DNA from: Heliopora coerulea
Taxonomy: Eukaryota > Cnidaria > Anthozoa > Scleralcyonacea > Helioporidae
Assembly (NCBI GenBank): GCA_030142905.1
Contig: JASJOG010000165.1
Coordinates: 186,001 to 250,000, forward strand
Direction of reading: 5' to 3'
DNA: 64,000 bases
Shown here: piece by piece, positions 53,671-64,000 of the stretch
Layout of the letters: the number at the start of each line of letters is the position of its first letter
Position numbering within the stretch: position 1 is the stretch's first letter
The notes under the pieces: generated by a model
Database searches by the model: none
What the model was told of the DNA's origin: nothing
The model's input: the letters and a program-made list of their open reading frames with translations, nothing else
Program-made: the position numbers and the translations under genes

Positions 53671-55248
53671 ATGGGAAATAAAATATCATTAGGTGATATC
53701 GTAATATAATGCGGTTTTCCCGGCAAACGTCGTCGGACAAAGAAAAAGGAAGAAAAGCGAAGGCTGATGGCCGAGCAGGAGGCATTCGAAACCTACCTGA
53801 AAGCGGAACGATGGAAAGCCGAAAATCCTGAGTATGGCATCCAGACATGGCTTTCGGAAGGATCCCAGATGTCAACTCCGTTCGAATGGGGAGATTGATC
53901 CAACTACGGTGAAAGAGCTTGGGATGCGATCATGCCCTCCCGGCTGGATGATTGGGGTTGAATGTAAAAAGGACGAAGAAATAAAACTCGGGGGGATGCC
54001 TGTGGTGGATAGATCAAAAGATGTGGGTAGCTCAGGCTTTTCCCATTTATTTTCCATTCCTAACGAACCTTTATTATAGTTTTCACTTTTTCATGTTGTT
54101 CGCTATCATGTTTCTTTTTGTTACATCGTAAATGCTCTATCAAACCTTGCGGAAGGTCTGTTCTATTTCAGACTACAAGCAGAGGGGACTTATTAGACAA
54201 TGGGGGTCTTCAATCAACGTTATAAAAGTGTTTCAGTTTCAGTAGAGCTCTAAAGTGTGAGTTTGGTGTGGCCGTTAACGGAGATGGTGATGTTTTTCTT
54301 CTCTAAAGGACCAAGATGAGATCGGGGAATCTGAGAACGAGGCCCAGGAGAAAGTGACGCCATCAATTGATGACGCTGCGTCTGATGTAGGTACCTTTTG
54401 GTGTAAACAAACCCACTATGACGTCATCTTGCAGATCAGGCGCGTGCTGATTAAGGACTGGAAACGGATTTGACATTAGCCGAGAACATTAACATTTCGC
54501 ACAGTAACATTTCGTTAACACGCTCCTGCGTACGGCTGTTGTAAAACAACAAATTATGACAATTAAAGAAATGAAAGAACGGAGTAAAATACGAAAGAGA
54601 ACAAAGAACAAAAGGGAAGAACTTCACGCACGAAATAGTAAACTTTTTTCAATCCAGAGGTCTTCATTTAGACGAATAAGACCGTCTGGTTGTCTGGAGT
54701 CACGAAAGGAATTTTTTCTGATTTTCATATTACCCGAGCTAGCATTCCCTTCCACCCCCAACTGTTATAACTAGAGTATTGATTCATTAGTTGTAAATTC
54801 ACGCAGTTTACCATATGATCTTCTAACACAACAGGATCTTTCAACTTCAACTCCAGAGGATACTTCTCCTCCGGCAGAAGAGGATCTTGTCATGCCGTTC
54901 CAAGCTGAAACTGCCATCACTGAACTGGAAAATGCCGCAGTTGATTCAGTTGCTCTCCCAGTCATTCAACAGGACATCTTTCCTGTGACTGACGACAACG
55001 GTTCTGTCTCTATTCTCGAGGCAATCTCCTCTGACGTTATTGCTGCTGATGGTGGGGACAATGAGCTTTCCACCGCTGCTCCCTTGAGTTCACTTGAACC
55101 TCCTCGTGAGGCGTTCAAGTCTAACGTCCAGGACCCTTTTCCGCCTCTGCGATCCGAAGTCAAGTCTGTCCAGGAGCATCCTCCACCGAGTTCTGGGGAG
55201 TCGGTTTCACCAGAGCCTCCCAGCTCTCCACCCACACTACTGATGTGA
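53671..55248 (+). CDS. Small gene for an acidic, disordered protein (unassigned)
   Basis: Two downstream exons are clear: 54309-54390 (DQDEIGESENEAQEK...) and 54834-55248 (STSTPEDTSPPAEEDL ... SGESVSPEPPSSPPTLLM, stop), joined in phase 0 by GTAGGT and ACAACAG. The product is Ser/Pro/Glu/Asp-rich with no domain I know. The presumed first exon starts at ATG 53,671 (MGNKISLGDIV, a possible N-myristoylation start). The frame meets TAA at 53,707, then continues open as CGFPGKRRRTKKKEEKRR...WLSEGS to TGA at 53,898. How it joins the later exons is unclear. It may be a broken or mis-modelled first exon. Confidence 0.4.
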
Positions 55249-55672
55249 AGTTTAAGCGAGTAGTGTTGTTCGTTCCCAGTAAATAAAGGGTGCGCGGATC
55301 AAATGTGTCCTTTGAGGATAATTGTGAAGTGTTGGATCATAAGAGGGTAGTGTTGCGAGCTGAGTTCATGTGTTATTTGACACCATGTTGAATCTAAAAA
55401 AGTTTTTCGTCGTTACTGGTAAAAATGTTTCAATTATGATCTCTTCTGTGTTATTGTCGGATCCAGCGTCTTCTTCTAACATACCTATGTAGGCGTCGAT
55501 GCCTTATGTTGGTATGTTGGTATGTTTGTAACTAGTTACAAATTTTTAAAATAACTTTGTAACTGTAACTAGTTACTTTTTTTCATTGTAACTTCTACTG
55601 GTAACTAGTTACTTTTCAGAAGAAGTAACTGTAACTCTAACTAGTTACAAAAATTATGTAACTTTAACAGCA

Positions 55673-55715
<43 letters not shown>

Positions 55716-56013
55716 AACAAGGAGTTTTCCATCAGACATCCAAACACCGAGAAGTGAATTGAAAAACGAGAAGATAGCCGAGTTTTTTAACCAACTTCAA
55801 GGTGTTTTGGACATCTGATGAAACATGACTTTCGAATGTATGGTATTATACCTCATACAAATCCGTATTTAAAGAGAAAATCAGCTTTAAATTTGTCGAA
55901 ATTCTATGCTAATTAAGATCAGATATCCAAACTACGTCTCGTTACTGATTTCCTTGGCGTTTTGCTCATGAATTGTTAATGAGTTTGATATACATATATA
56001 TACATATATATAC

Positions 56014-56072
<59 letters not shown>

Positions 56073-56352
56073 ATACAATCAGTTTCTATATTGACGTTAT
56101 GTAGAGTGCTACAAAACAAAATTAACATTAACAAAACTACATTAACAAAATTAACACACCCGATTGACGCACGGCAATGAGATCACCAGACTATTTTTAC
56201 TTGATGACGTACGAGACTGTATAAAAGAATAACTAAATCAGGATCTGGACAGTTGTCTGATGATCGTCCAAAGAGACGTGAAACTCTGAGTAACAACCCA
56301 GAATTTTAAGCTTATTCATTTCATATATATATATATATACATATATATATAC

Positions 56353-56405
<53 letters not shown>

Positions 56406-56504
56406 CTTCACGAGCCCGCTCAACATAAAGTTTAAACGTCATATAAACATCATAAAAACTTTATTAAAAAAGAAGAAAAATCCACTACATAAAGTTTTTA
56501 TGAT

Positions 56505-56540
<36 letters not shown>
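55249..56540. repeat. Microsatellite-rich DNA: (TA)n and TATATACA runs
   Basis: Runs at 55,674-55,712, 55,988-56,072, 56,323-56,402 and 56,508-56,536 are (TA)n or (TATATACA)n. At 55,520-55,670 AACTAGTTAC/GTAACTAGTT words recur about ten times, a palindromic degenerate repeat. ORFs in the TA runs are artefacts. Confidence 0.75.
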
Positions 56541-56667
56541 CAAATCAAAGGTAAAGTTTTTGCTTGCTCTCACTACTCTGAGTTTCACGTGCTTAAGCGA
56601 TCATCAGGCAACTGATGATTGTGAAACTCAGAGTAGTGACAGCAAGCAAAAAATTTGCCTTTGATTT
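56541..56667. repeat. Foldback repeat beside TA microsatellites
   Basis: The segment AAATCAAAGG...GCTTGCT...ACTACTCTGAGTTTCAC is followed by its inverse GTGAAACTCAGAGTAGT...AGCAAGC...CCTTTGATTT. The arms are about 55 nt with a GATCATCAG/CTGATGAT centre. Related CTCTGAGTTTCACG-type words recur at 56,272-56,292 and 57,063-57,125, so a dispersed family is seeded through these microsatellites. Confidence 0.7.
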
Positions 56668-56900
56668 GCGTTTTCGCTCTGCCTATTATGGTATTGAGCG
56701 CTCTATATATCCAAGCCATATCTGTGACACTTTTGTTACATCTATTCGGTTTATATATATAGATATATATATACATATACATATATACATACATATACAT
56801 ATATACATACATATACATATATACATACATATACATATATACATACATATACATATATACATACATATACATATATACATACATATACATACATATACAT

Positions 56901-56947
<47 letters not shown>

Positions 56948-57240
56948 CACCAATGATGAGTACCACGAAGGTTAAAGCGTTGGAATGAAAATATAGAGCG
57001 CTCAATACCGTTACTGGTAGAGCGAATAAGTAAATACAAAAGACAAAATTTTGCTGTCGCTACTCTGAGTTTACATATATACACATATATATATCGCCTG
57101 AGGATCGCCGTGCAGCGTGAAACTCGAGTTACAGGTTTTATATTTTTATTAAATCTCCATTAAACGTATAATACGTAGCTCCACGACTGGTGTTGAGCAC
57201 TGTCGATATCTAGTGGACATATCCAAGTCTATATATATGT
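56668..57240. repeat. ATACATATAC / AC / TA compound microsatellite
   Basis: At 56,752-56,947 a regular ATACATATACATATATAC 18-bp unit repeats about seven times, then (AC)11 and (TA)n. It yields Tyr/Ile/Val/Cys-Met ORFs in several frames that are not genes. The flank at 56,948-57,240 has a second TATATATGTATATATGTATG run. Confidence 0.8.
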
Positions 57241-58583
57241 ATATATGTATGCCTGTTAATCTGACGGTTATAGGTTGAACACATAGGAGGTAAACTTTGC
57301 TCATCATCTGTGTCAACGTAACTTAGTGGCTACAACGTCTCGCTGGTCATCAGAAGATTACAGTTGTTGCTCACATATGTAACCTTCGGTCACCATCACG
57401 GTCCGTGTGGCCGATAAAACATTTCATGCACCTGTTACTAAAAGGTTACAGGTTTGGTTTCCCTGAATAACACAGAGAAGATTCTAAGAATCCGAGCTTG
57501 AAGAACGTCCGTGATCGGGTGTATTTAATAGCATAACAATGCATTTTATTCTCTTACCGTATGTGCGCCAACAGTCTCAGGCCTGTTTGGTAAATCAGAC
57601 TTCTTTCTTGACTTTAAATTCTATCATAAAATATTATCGAAAGTAAATCTCGCATTTTGAGGTACATAATCTGAAAAAATATTTATTTGAACTGAGTTTC
57701 TACGCACCCTTCAGGTCATATTCAGGTCTAAAAGACGTAGATGATATTTTTAAGAATCTTACTAATATGCAAAAATAAATAAATTAAAATAGACATAAAA
57801 ACGTTACCCGCTGAACATCAACATCTTTTTTACCTGAAGATAACCTGAATGGCGAGTCAAAACGTTGGCGACGATGAAATTTTTTAAGAAATTAGCATTA
57901 GAAAGGAACAGTTATATGAAACAGAGAACCCTTTAATTAACCTTCTCTTCTTCAAAGAGATCTCGTATTGTCCTTGCTGCAGTGTAGTTAAAACGCGTAT
58001 CTCTTCCGCACTGGGACAACTTAGGTTATTCAATTAAATACGGAGTGCTTTCAAATTATTATTTGAATTTCGTATTTCAAACCTTATTCCGTAAAGGCAG
58101 GTAGTTTAACTTCTGTTTCGAATTTTCTTAGAACATATCGTAAATGCATGCAGTTCACCATGGTTTACAGGTTTAAAATTCTGATGAATTTATCACTAAG
58201 GTATAATTTTCATTTGTGACTAAAGTACGGAGTATTTTTACCGCCTGCCCGAGTAAACTTGCCTGAAAAAATTCCACAACATGAGTCGGAAAATAGGATA
58301 AGGATAACATCATGTTCTTTTGAATGTGATCAACCTCAATTGTTTTTTTATAATTAATTGTGCATATTAACGAACTAATGTAAACAACTTAAGACCACTG
58401 AACAAACTGAAATATAAAAATATTTAGTGTGAACTGTGGTACGATAGCCCAACTAAGAAATTCAACTTCTGCACTCAGATTGCATGTCACAATCTTGCCT
58501 AACTATACATTACATTGCTGCATTCTCCCACTCACCTCCACAGTTTTCCTTAGTTATTTGTTCTCCTTCTTAAATCCATTCAC
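57241..58583. repeat. tRNA-like SINE units, then non-coding DNA downstream of synphilin-like exons
   Basis: Around 57,248-57,470 three tRNA-like modules follow one another (CTGTTAATCTGACGGTTATAG, AACTTAGTGGCTACAACGTC, CGTGTGGCCGATAAAACATTTC). They have GGTTACAG words and a terminal CCGAGCTTGAAGAACGTCCG resembling the tail of the 45,187 SINE. From 57,540 to 58,583 I see no exon. The missing 3' exons of the synphilin-like gene should lie here or further left. Confidence 0.45.
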
Positions 58584-61500
58584 CTCGCGATACAAAGTGG
58601 CCACTCGGGAAGCTAAGATCCAGCAGGACTCGGCCATTAGCAAATAACGAGAACATATCGACTGCTTCTCGAGGTAGGCTACGTTTGCCGAAGTTAACCC
58701 CCCGTGGTCTTTCGCCAACACATCGGCTCCATGTTCGACAAGTGTCTGCACGCACGGAAGGTGTCCCATTTTGGCAGCAGGGTACAACGGTGTTTGACCA
58801 TGGGCGTCAATGATATCTAAACGAGACACATATACAAAACACAACGAAACAATGAGAAACAGGCATAAAACATTAGTTTATTGCCACATATTTAAAAAAC
58901 TTATCACTACTTCATGAGGAAACTATAAAGGAAAATCATAATAGTGTCGTTTCTTAACAGGGAATAAAAATACGCTTACTTTTCTCAAGTTTTTGCAACT
59001 TGGAAAACATCAATTTTCAAACTTTCTATCCAAATCAACGTATTCAGAGGTTTGTTTTTTTGAGCCACTTAAAAACTCGCAGTACGTGCTTTATCGGATC
59101 TAAAACATTCGGCTATCGCCTCGTGTTTACAATTTGGTAAAGCACTCCAGCTCGTTTTTTAAATATTACATAAACGAGTTTCCCGACGAGAATTCCAGTA
59201 CAGAAAGAAACGTTTCTCGACAAACAGCGAAGCAGCCAAGTTTGTGTAATTTTGTTGGTGAATAAAGAGTAAACCAGTTGAACTGAAAAATCCCAGTAAA
59301 TATTACTTTGTTTACCGATGGTGACAATCGGTTTGAATTCACTGTGGCATAATGCGAAAGAGAGGTCAAAAAACATACCAAATAAGCACTGCTCCATGAA
59401 TTACAATCGATAACAGCTTGAGAATCACCGGAATGAGCCGTATACGTTCGTACCTGTCGTGATCTTCCGCTTTGCCATGAAACCTAGGAGATAGCTGAGA
59501 CACTGTTCCATTCCCTCGACTGCTGAGTAATGCAGTAAGCTCATCTGTCCATCTCGTACTGCAAGCTCCCCGTAGGCACTGCTCTCCTCAACTAGCCACT
59601 CTAAACAATTCACGTGACCATTCTAAGAAAGATCATCGGAATTGTCAAAAAAACAAGAAAAACAGGCACATACGTAGGATACACTGGGGCCGTATCAACA
59701 CGATACGATCGTCACATACGACTGTTCACCTTGGCGTATGAGATGAACCCTTAAGAGCACAAATCCTGCTGACTACTGGCTCATAAATGCTGCAATACGT
59801 CCAGAAGACTGTTGTGGCCGAATCGGATTCATCAGAATGAACATTCATCCGTTACAATGGCACCGTGTATATCAGGTCTTACAAGACCACACAAGTTGAG
59901 ATGACCAACCTCAAGGAAATTCCTACCTAGGTGAAAGTCAATGTCACTGCAGCTAAATTGCGGTAAATTATTTCTTAGGTGTGTCCTATCGAGGTCAGAG
60001 TCTGATTGTTACTGTGTTGCAATGTTTGCAAACTACCCAAGCTAAGGTAACGTATGGACACCTCTCACACTTGTCCCACCTAGGTGAAAGGCTGAGTGTT
60101 ACACTAGATTGTGAAGATCAAGGATAAAACTCAAGTTGAACCAACCAACGCTTGAAGATTATCCCATTTAAGTGAAAGTCTGAGTGTTACTACAATGTGA
60201 GAGTTGGGAACTCTAGAGATTGGGGTGAACAACTTCTCAGAGACGTTTTGCCCAGGTCAATGTTACTGTGGTGTGAGATTCCTATGAAAAATACACAAGC
60301 TCAACTGCGGTAACAGACATCTACTGTTTAACAGCAATAAATCTTCCTCAAGCGTGATAGCATTTGGGAACAATATAAGTTGTGGTTACCAATCTTTAAG
60401 CAATGTAATATCTAGGTGAAAGAACAGAGGTACCCCGCTGTATTGAGAGAAGACCAATACAACAACATAAGTTGAGGAAACCAACGACTAAGGAGTGTGC
60501 TGGGTGAAAGTCTGAGTGTCAAACCAGTTTGAGAAGATTTCATCTAAAACACACCTGGAGATAACCAACATGAGCGAGTACCACAGTCAAGTTGAAAGTC
60601 TGAGTGTTATTAACGCTTATGAGGGAAGACTAAAAGAAAAACATTCTCTCCAGAACACATCTTCTGAAGAGTGCCGCGTCATAAAGAACCGATTTAATTC
60701 TTTTATGCATTACCTTTGCTGCATAAGCTGCTGGTGTCAACCCTGAATTGTCAACACAGGAAACTTGATCAGGCACATGCGAAGCTAAAAACTTCAGGCA
60801 TTTCAGGAAACCATTCTTAGCTGCCTTATGAAGCGGCGTCTCTCCTTTGTCGTCTTGAGCCAAGCACAAGTATTTAGTGTCCTCGGGAGGTTTGTCGATA
60901 AGCACTTGCTGGAAAAACGAAGAACAAAAGATGAGATACAAAAAGAACGACAGCGAAGACCCGGCACATGTTTCAACAGACTTTGACATGAACATTATTT
61001 CTCTTTATTTAAATTGAAAACATATATTTACTAAAAATCTGAAGTCTAGTTCCATGGTAGCTCTTTGAAGATCAGAACAGGTCTTCCCCTCGCCTGCATC
61101 GCCAGCTCATGGCACACTTGTGGCATCAGTAGAGACAAATATAGAATTATTTAAAAATGTTCTATTTTCTTAAGCAAACCAATATTTTCAAGAGGAAATT
61201 GAGAACCTATAAAATTCCGAGCTGCGCTCTAAGCGTCTTAATCACCAACTGCTTATGCTCCAGCCTACATAAAAGCGAACTAAAACAAGCTTGAAATACT
61301 ATTTAAATCTCTTACCATCATGCCTAAATCTCCCTTATCTGCGCTCACTAGCATCAACTCCGCGGCATTCAATGACGTAATAAACGGCTTTTCTTCTCTT
61401 GTTGCTATTTCATCACTTCCCTCGTTCTTTGTCCCTTCGGCCTATATCTTCCTTGGAAGTACTCCATCTGTCGTACCAGCGTTCTCCATCATTTGTTTGA

Positions 61501-62480
61501 TATCATCAGGAGAGCTACTCTTACGCCAACTGCGTTTTGACTTCTCAGAATCTGAGTTTTTCTTTTTTTCTCTAATGGAATTGGATTTTTTCGGTATTTT
61601 CCTCATACTGCTTCTGTTAGATTTTGTGCGCGTGAGTTCCAGTTCTTGGAAAGCAAATGGGACCTTTACTCCGGGTAGTGAAGAATCGTGACAGTCTTGA
61701 GACAACTGGATATCGTCAGGCGAGTGTTTCTCCAAGTATTGTGTTATCTACATTAATCACACATCATGAGACGTGTCAGGTTTGCAGGTTAGAACAAAGT
61801 GGAATTAGGACGAAATTTCCTTCAGTCTTTACAATAGTTACAGTTTTATTGAACAAATAGAAAATTACTGGAGTGTTTCTGTACTGTCAATGAAACATGA
61901 ATGACATCATTTCAACCGGAAAAATGCCTAGTGTTTTCTGACATTTTTCCGGTTGAAATGGCGTGACAAATGTTTCTTTTACAGTTCAGAGACACGAAAG
62001 CCATTTTCTATTTGTTTTAAAACATAACCAAGGTCTTTTCGAGTTTTCGTGACGTCAACGTGTCTCTGTACTCTGAGAGAAAATGCGGCTAGTCCAGTGA
62101 GTGCGTGCTTAGCAAGCGTGTTGTTTTACAACTACTTTTCATGTAGCAAAAGTAATCACAAGATTACCAAAAATACTTAAGCTTACTTGAAATTATTTAA
62201 CTGCAACGAAGTTACTCTCAGTCTTCCTTGAACTCTTACCAAAACAAGCTGCTCTACTGCTTGATTATATTCAATAAACCTGGGTTTCAGTTTGATTAAT
62301 GATCTGGGAAAATTATACTAGAAAACTTGTTTAAAAGCCACACTTTGATCTTAATGTCGTAAATTATTTATCTCTCACCTGTTTAGCATGCGTTCCTAAC
62401 TTGTCTTTCTGTTTGACAGTTTGGGCCTCCTTCTTGTGATTCTTTGTTAAAATGTAGTCCCAGTGTGGCTCATTAGACAT
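58584..62480 (-). CDS. SNCAIP: Synphilin-1-like ankyrin-repeat protein, five exons (3' end not found)
   Basis: Exons with good splice sites: 62480-62379 (ATG, MSNEPHWDYIL), 61747-61316, 60908-60714, 59622-59454, 58816-58584. All phases agree (0, 0, 0, 1, 0). Ankyrin repeats span exons 3-5: DDKGETPLHKAAKNGFLKCLKFL, NSGLTPAAYAAK-NGHVNCLEWLVEE, SLLHYSAVEGMEQCLSYLL, AHGQTPLYPAAKMGHLPCVQTLVEHGADV. They run into SICSRYLLMAESCWILASRVATLYRE. This order, ending in the SRYL--(V/A)E(T/S)C--LAS-V block, is that of synphilin-1. In mammals it binds alpha-synuclein and ubiquitin ligases. Exon 2 contains an in-frame TAG at 61,442-61,444. The coiled-coil C-terminus was not located. Confidence 0.8.
59880..60630. 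repeat. Degenerate minisatellite in synphilin-like intron
   Basis: The phrase CCTAGGTGAAAGTCTGAGTGTTACTNCA with following GTGAGAAGA and AAGTTGAGATAACCAAC recurs about seven times at roughly 90-120-bp steps, for example near 59,925, 60,085, 60,165, 60,410, 60,500 and 60,590. Copies are diverged. It lies between the exons at 59,622 and 60,714. Confidence 0.65.
61908..61960. repeat. Perfect 19-bp hairpin in first synphilin-like intron
   Basis: CATTTCAACCGGAAAAATG at 61908-61926 and its exact inverse at 61942-61960 flank a 15-nt loop. It is not followed by a T run. It is probably a MITE remnant; no function is assigned. Confidence 0.75.
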
Positions 62481-64000
62481 CGCCTTTTACATAACGAACT
62501 AAAATCAAAATATTCAGGTATTAAATTAAGCTGAGATATATTTACCACGGTAATAAATAAAATAAGTGTTCTCGCAGAGGTGAACGTTAAGAATCCAATA
62601 TCGAAAGATCTAAATCTTCCCCCTGAGTTTGCATAAATATACATCGTATACACAAACCAAACCAAGCTTTCCCCATACCTTTGGTATCCCCAGTTTAAAA
62701 AAGATCCTGCAAATTATTGTGCCATCTTTTGGTGTGGCAGAATCTGGGCTACATTTTGGAATGATTAACTATTTCTCAAGATATCCACAGCACTTAAACC
62801 TAAGTAAGAATATTTAAAAGTTTCAAAACTGTTTCGGCCAATAAGGCTTTGAGTACAAATACAACAACCACGTGGACTACATAATAGATAATTGTACAGC
62901 AACGCAGGGGTCCAGTGAGGTCGAAGAACCAAAGTCACGGACGGTCGAGTTATTGATTAATAGTTAATTACAATCTCTTAACATTTTAGAATGGTGCTTC
63001 TCAGTAGATCGTAAATTGCAAAGCGCCATTTTCTGCTGAAGAACTCCTTCAGTAAAATAAACGCTTGTATATCTTCATGAACGTTAGTGATCAAGACAGG
63101 GCTTATTCAAAGAAAACTTCAAACGTAACATCTAAGGCTGAGTGTAAAGGTTTGCAGTCGTGTGTACTTTGGCATTCCCACCTGACCTTATCACTGGAGG
63201 GGGGACAAGTCTTTAAGCATGTATCAAAAAAGTCTGAGGTTGAAAATAACACGAGTACATTTAATACAAAAATAGCAAGGCTAACCAAACTGTCTTGTTT
63301 GACTTAACTGACACAGCCTATGAAGTTGATACGATCAAGTTAGCTAAAAGATTGTGCATGTCCAAATGAACGTAGGTAGCTGGTATTTAGCTGCCTCTCA
63401 CCTCCCTGCCCGCTGAGAAAACTAATGATCACACCTTCAAGTCTCTAAATTTCTGAAAAATCTTAGAATTCCATTACCGAACAGTCACAAATTCAATACT
63501 GCACACTAAACTAGGCCATCGATCAAGGAAAATATTCCTGCGGATAGATATTGATTTCAATATTAAAAGAAAGGCCTCCTGAAATAATTTGGTAATGGTC
63601 TGTTATCACGTGGACAAAGCACGCAAAATTATCCATTCACACCGAGTAACACTATTACGTTCGATCCTAATAATTTTTAACTTACAAGGATCAACATTCA
63701 TGTCGAGCTTTAATTGGTCTAACAATAACTCCCAAATATTTTTTAACAAACTTAAATTCTTCTCAGTGATTCCACAGTAACGTGACGACATAGCCTAGGC
63801 CTTAAAATCTATATAAATAAAATTAAGTGTAACTCCTAAACGAAGTGGTTGACCTAAGTTTTTTTTCTATACATAAATTAAATATGACGATCTGCAGATG
63901 TTCTGAATGTTTCATAAAAATGGCTAAATCTGTGTCTTGTTTGAAATCAAAACCGAAATTTTACTTAAGAAATCTGACAAAGCCATAGAACGACAGCAAC
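62481..64000. other. Synphilin-like upstream region, no gene seen
   Basis: AT-rich DNA upstream of the first recognised synphilin-like exon, presumably with its promoter and 5' UTR. The ORFs here are short and I recognise none. A further upstream coding exon cannot be excluded. Confidence 0.3.

Noticed and set aside
54966..55235. Reverse Gly/Ser/Thr ORF
   Set aside because: Antisense shadow of the acidic-protein exon at 54,834-55,248.
56585..57084. Tyr/Ile, Cys/Val and Met/Tyr repeat ORFs
   Set aside because: Read-throughs of TATACA and CA microsatellites in all frames.
63065..63307. 80-codon ORF near the right edge
   Set aside because: No family resemblance, no splice context; likely chance.

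Overview
The window is animal nuclear DNA with intron-split genes, tRNA-derived SINE-like repeats and a heavy load of diverse transposons. The transposon set (Crypton, BEL/Pao, PIF/Harbinger with a separate Myb-like ORF, pogo/Tigger with a HIRAN ORF, LINE with a 2A-like motif) together with the host genes suggests an anthozoan cnidarian, probably a stony coral. This organism call is inference. I read everything by eye; no search was run.

Layout. 1-232 (-) is the first coding exon of a REV3L-like DNA polymerase zeta. 233-13,100 is a transposon-rich block: Harbinger-derived MITE, LINE tails, a MITE, a dead Crypton copy, tandem repeats, the 5' part of a LINE, and a pogo/Tigger element with a broken LINE inside it. 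13,206-21,728 (-) holds thirteen phase-consistent exons of CNOT2 (CCR4-NOT subunit), one of them only 19 nt, but I could not find the 3' exons for the NOT box. About 21.7-23.5 kb looks like a shared divergent promoter with a CCDC34-like gene (+) that starts at 23,507.

The CCDC34-like coding sequence has been split repeatedly. A complete BEL/Pao element sits in it (identical-looking 240-bp LTRs, 5-bp duplication GTTAT). Downstream are a 119-bp foldback insertion, a TAT-rich microsatellite that ends the frame, and a decayed piggyBac-like element three codons from the original glutamate-rich end. The left TTAA of that piggyBac later received a complete PIF/Harbinger with intact transposase and Myb-like ORFs. 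Removing the insertions in thought rejoins the host sequence, so the order of events can be read.

40,109-47,324 (-) is a two-exon Bcl-2-family gene. Its single intron lies right after the BH2 tryptophan, as in vertebrate BCL2/BCL2L1, and the second exon encodes the membrane anchor. That intron carries a 4.7-kb element bounded by 67-70 bp inverted repeats and encoding a spliced BEN-domain protein. This is my best candidate for an undescribed mobile element. A second Crypton copy lies just upstream of the Bcl-2 gene (47,497-49,465), in direct orientation to the first.

49.5-53.6 kb is nearly featureless. 53,671-55,248 (+) is a small gene for an acidic disordered protein. 55.6-57.5 kb is microsatellite and SINE-like DNA. 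58,584-62,480 (-) is the 5' part of a synphilin-1 (SNCAIP)-like ankyrin-repeat gene with an in-frame TAG in its second exon; its 3' exons were not found. The host genes are unrelated to each other; no operon-like organisation is present or expected.
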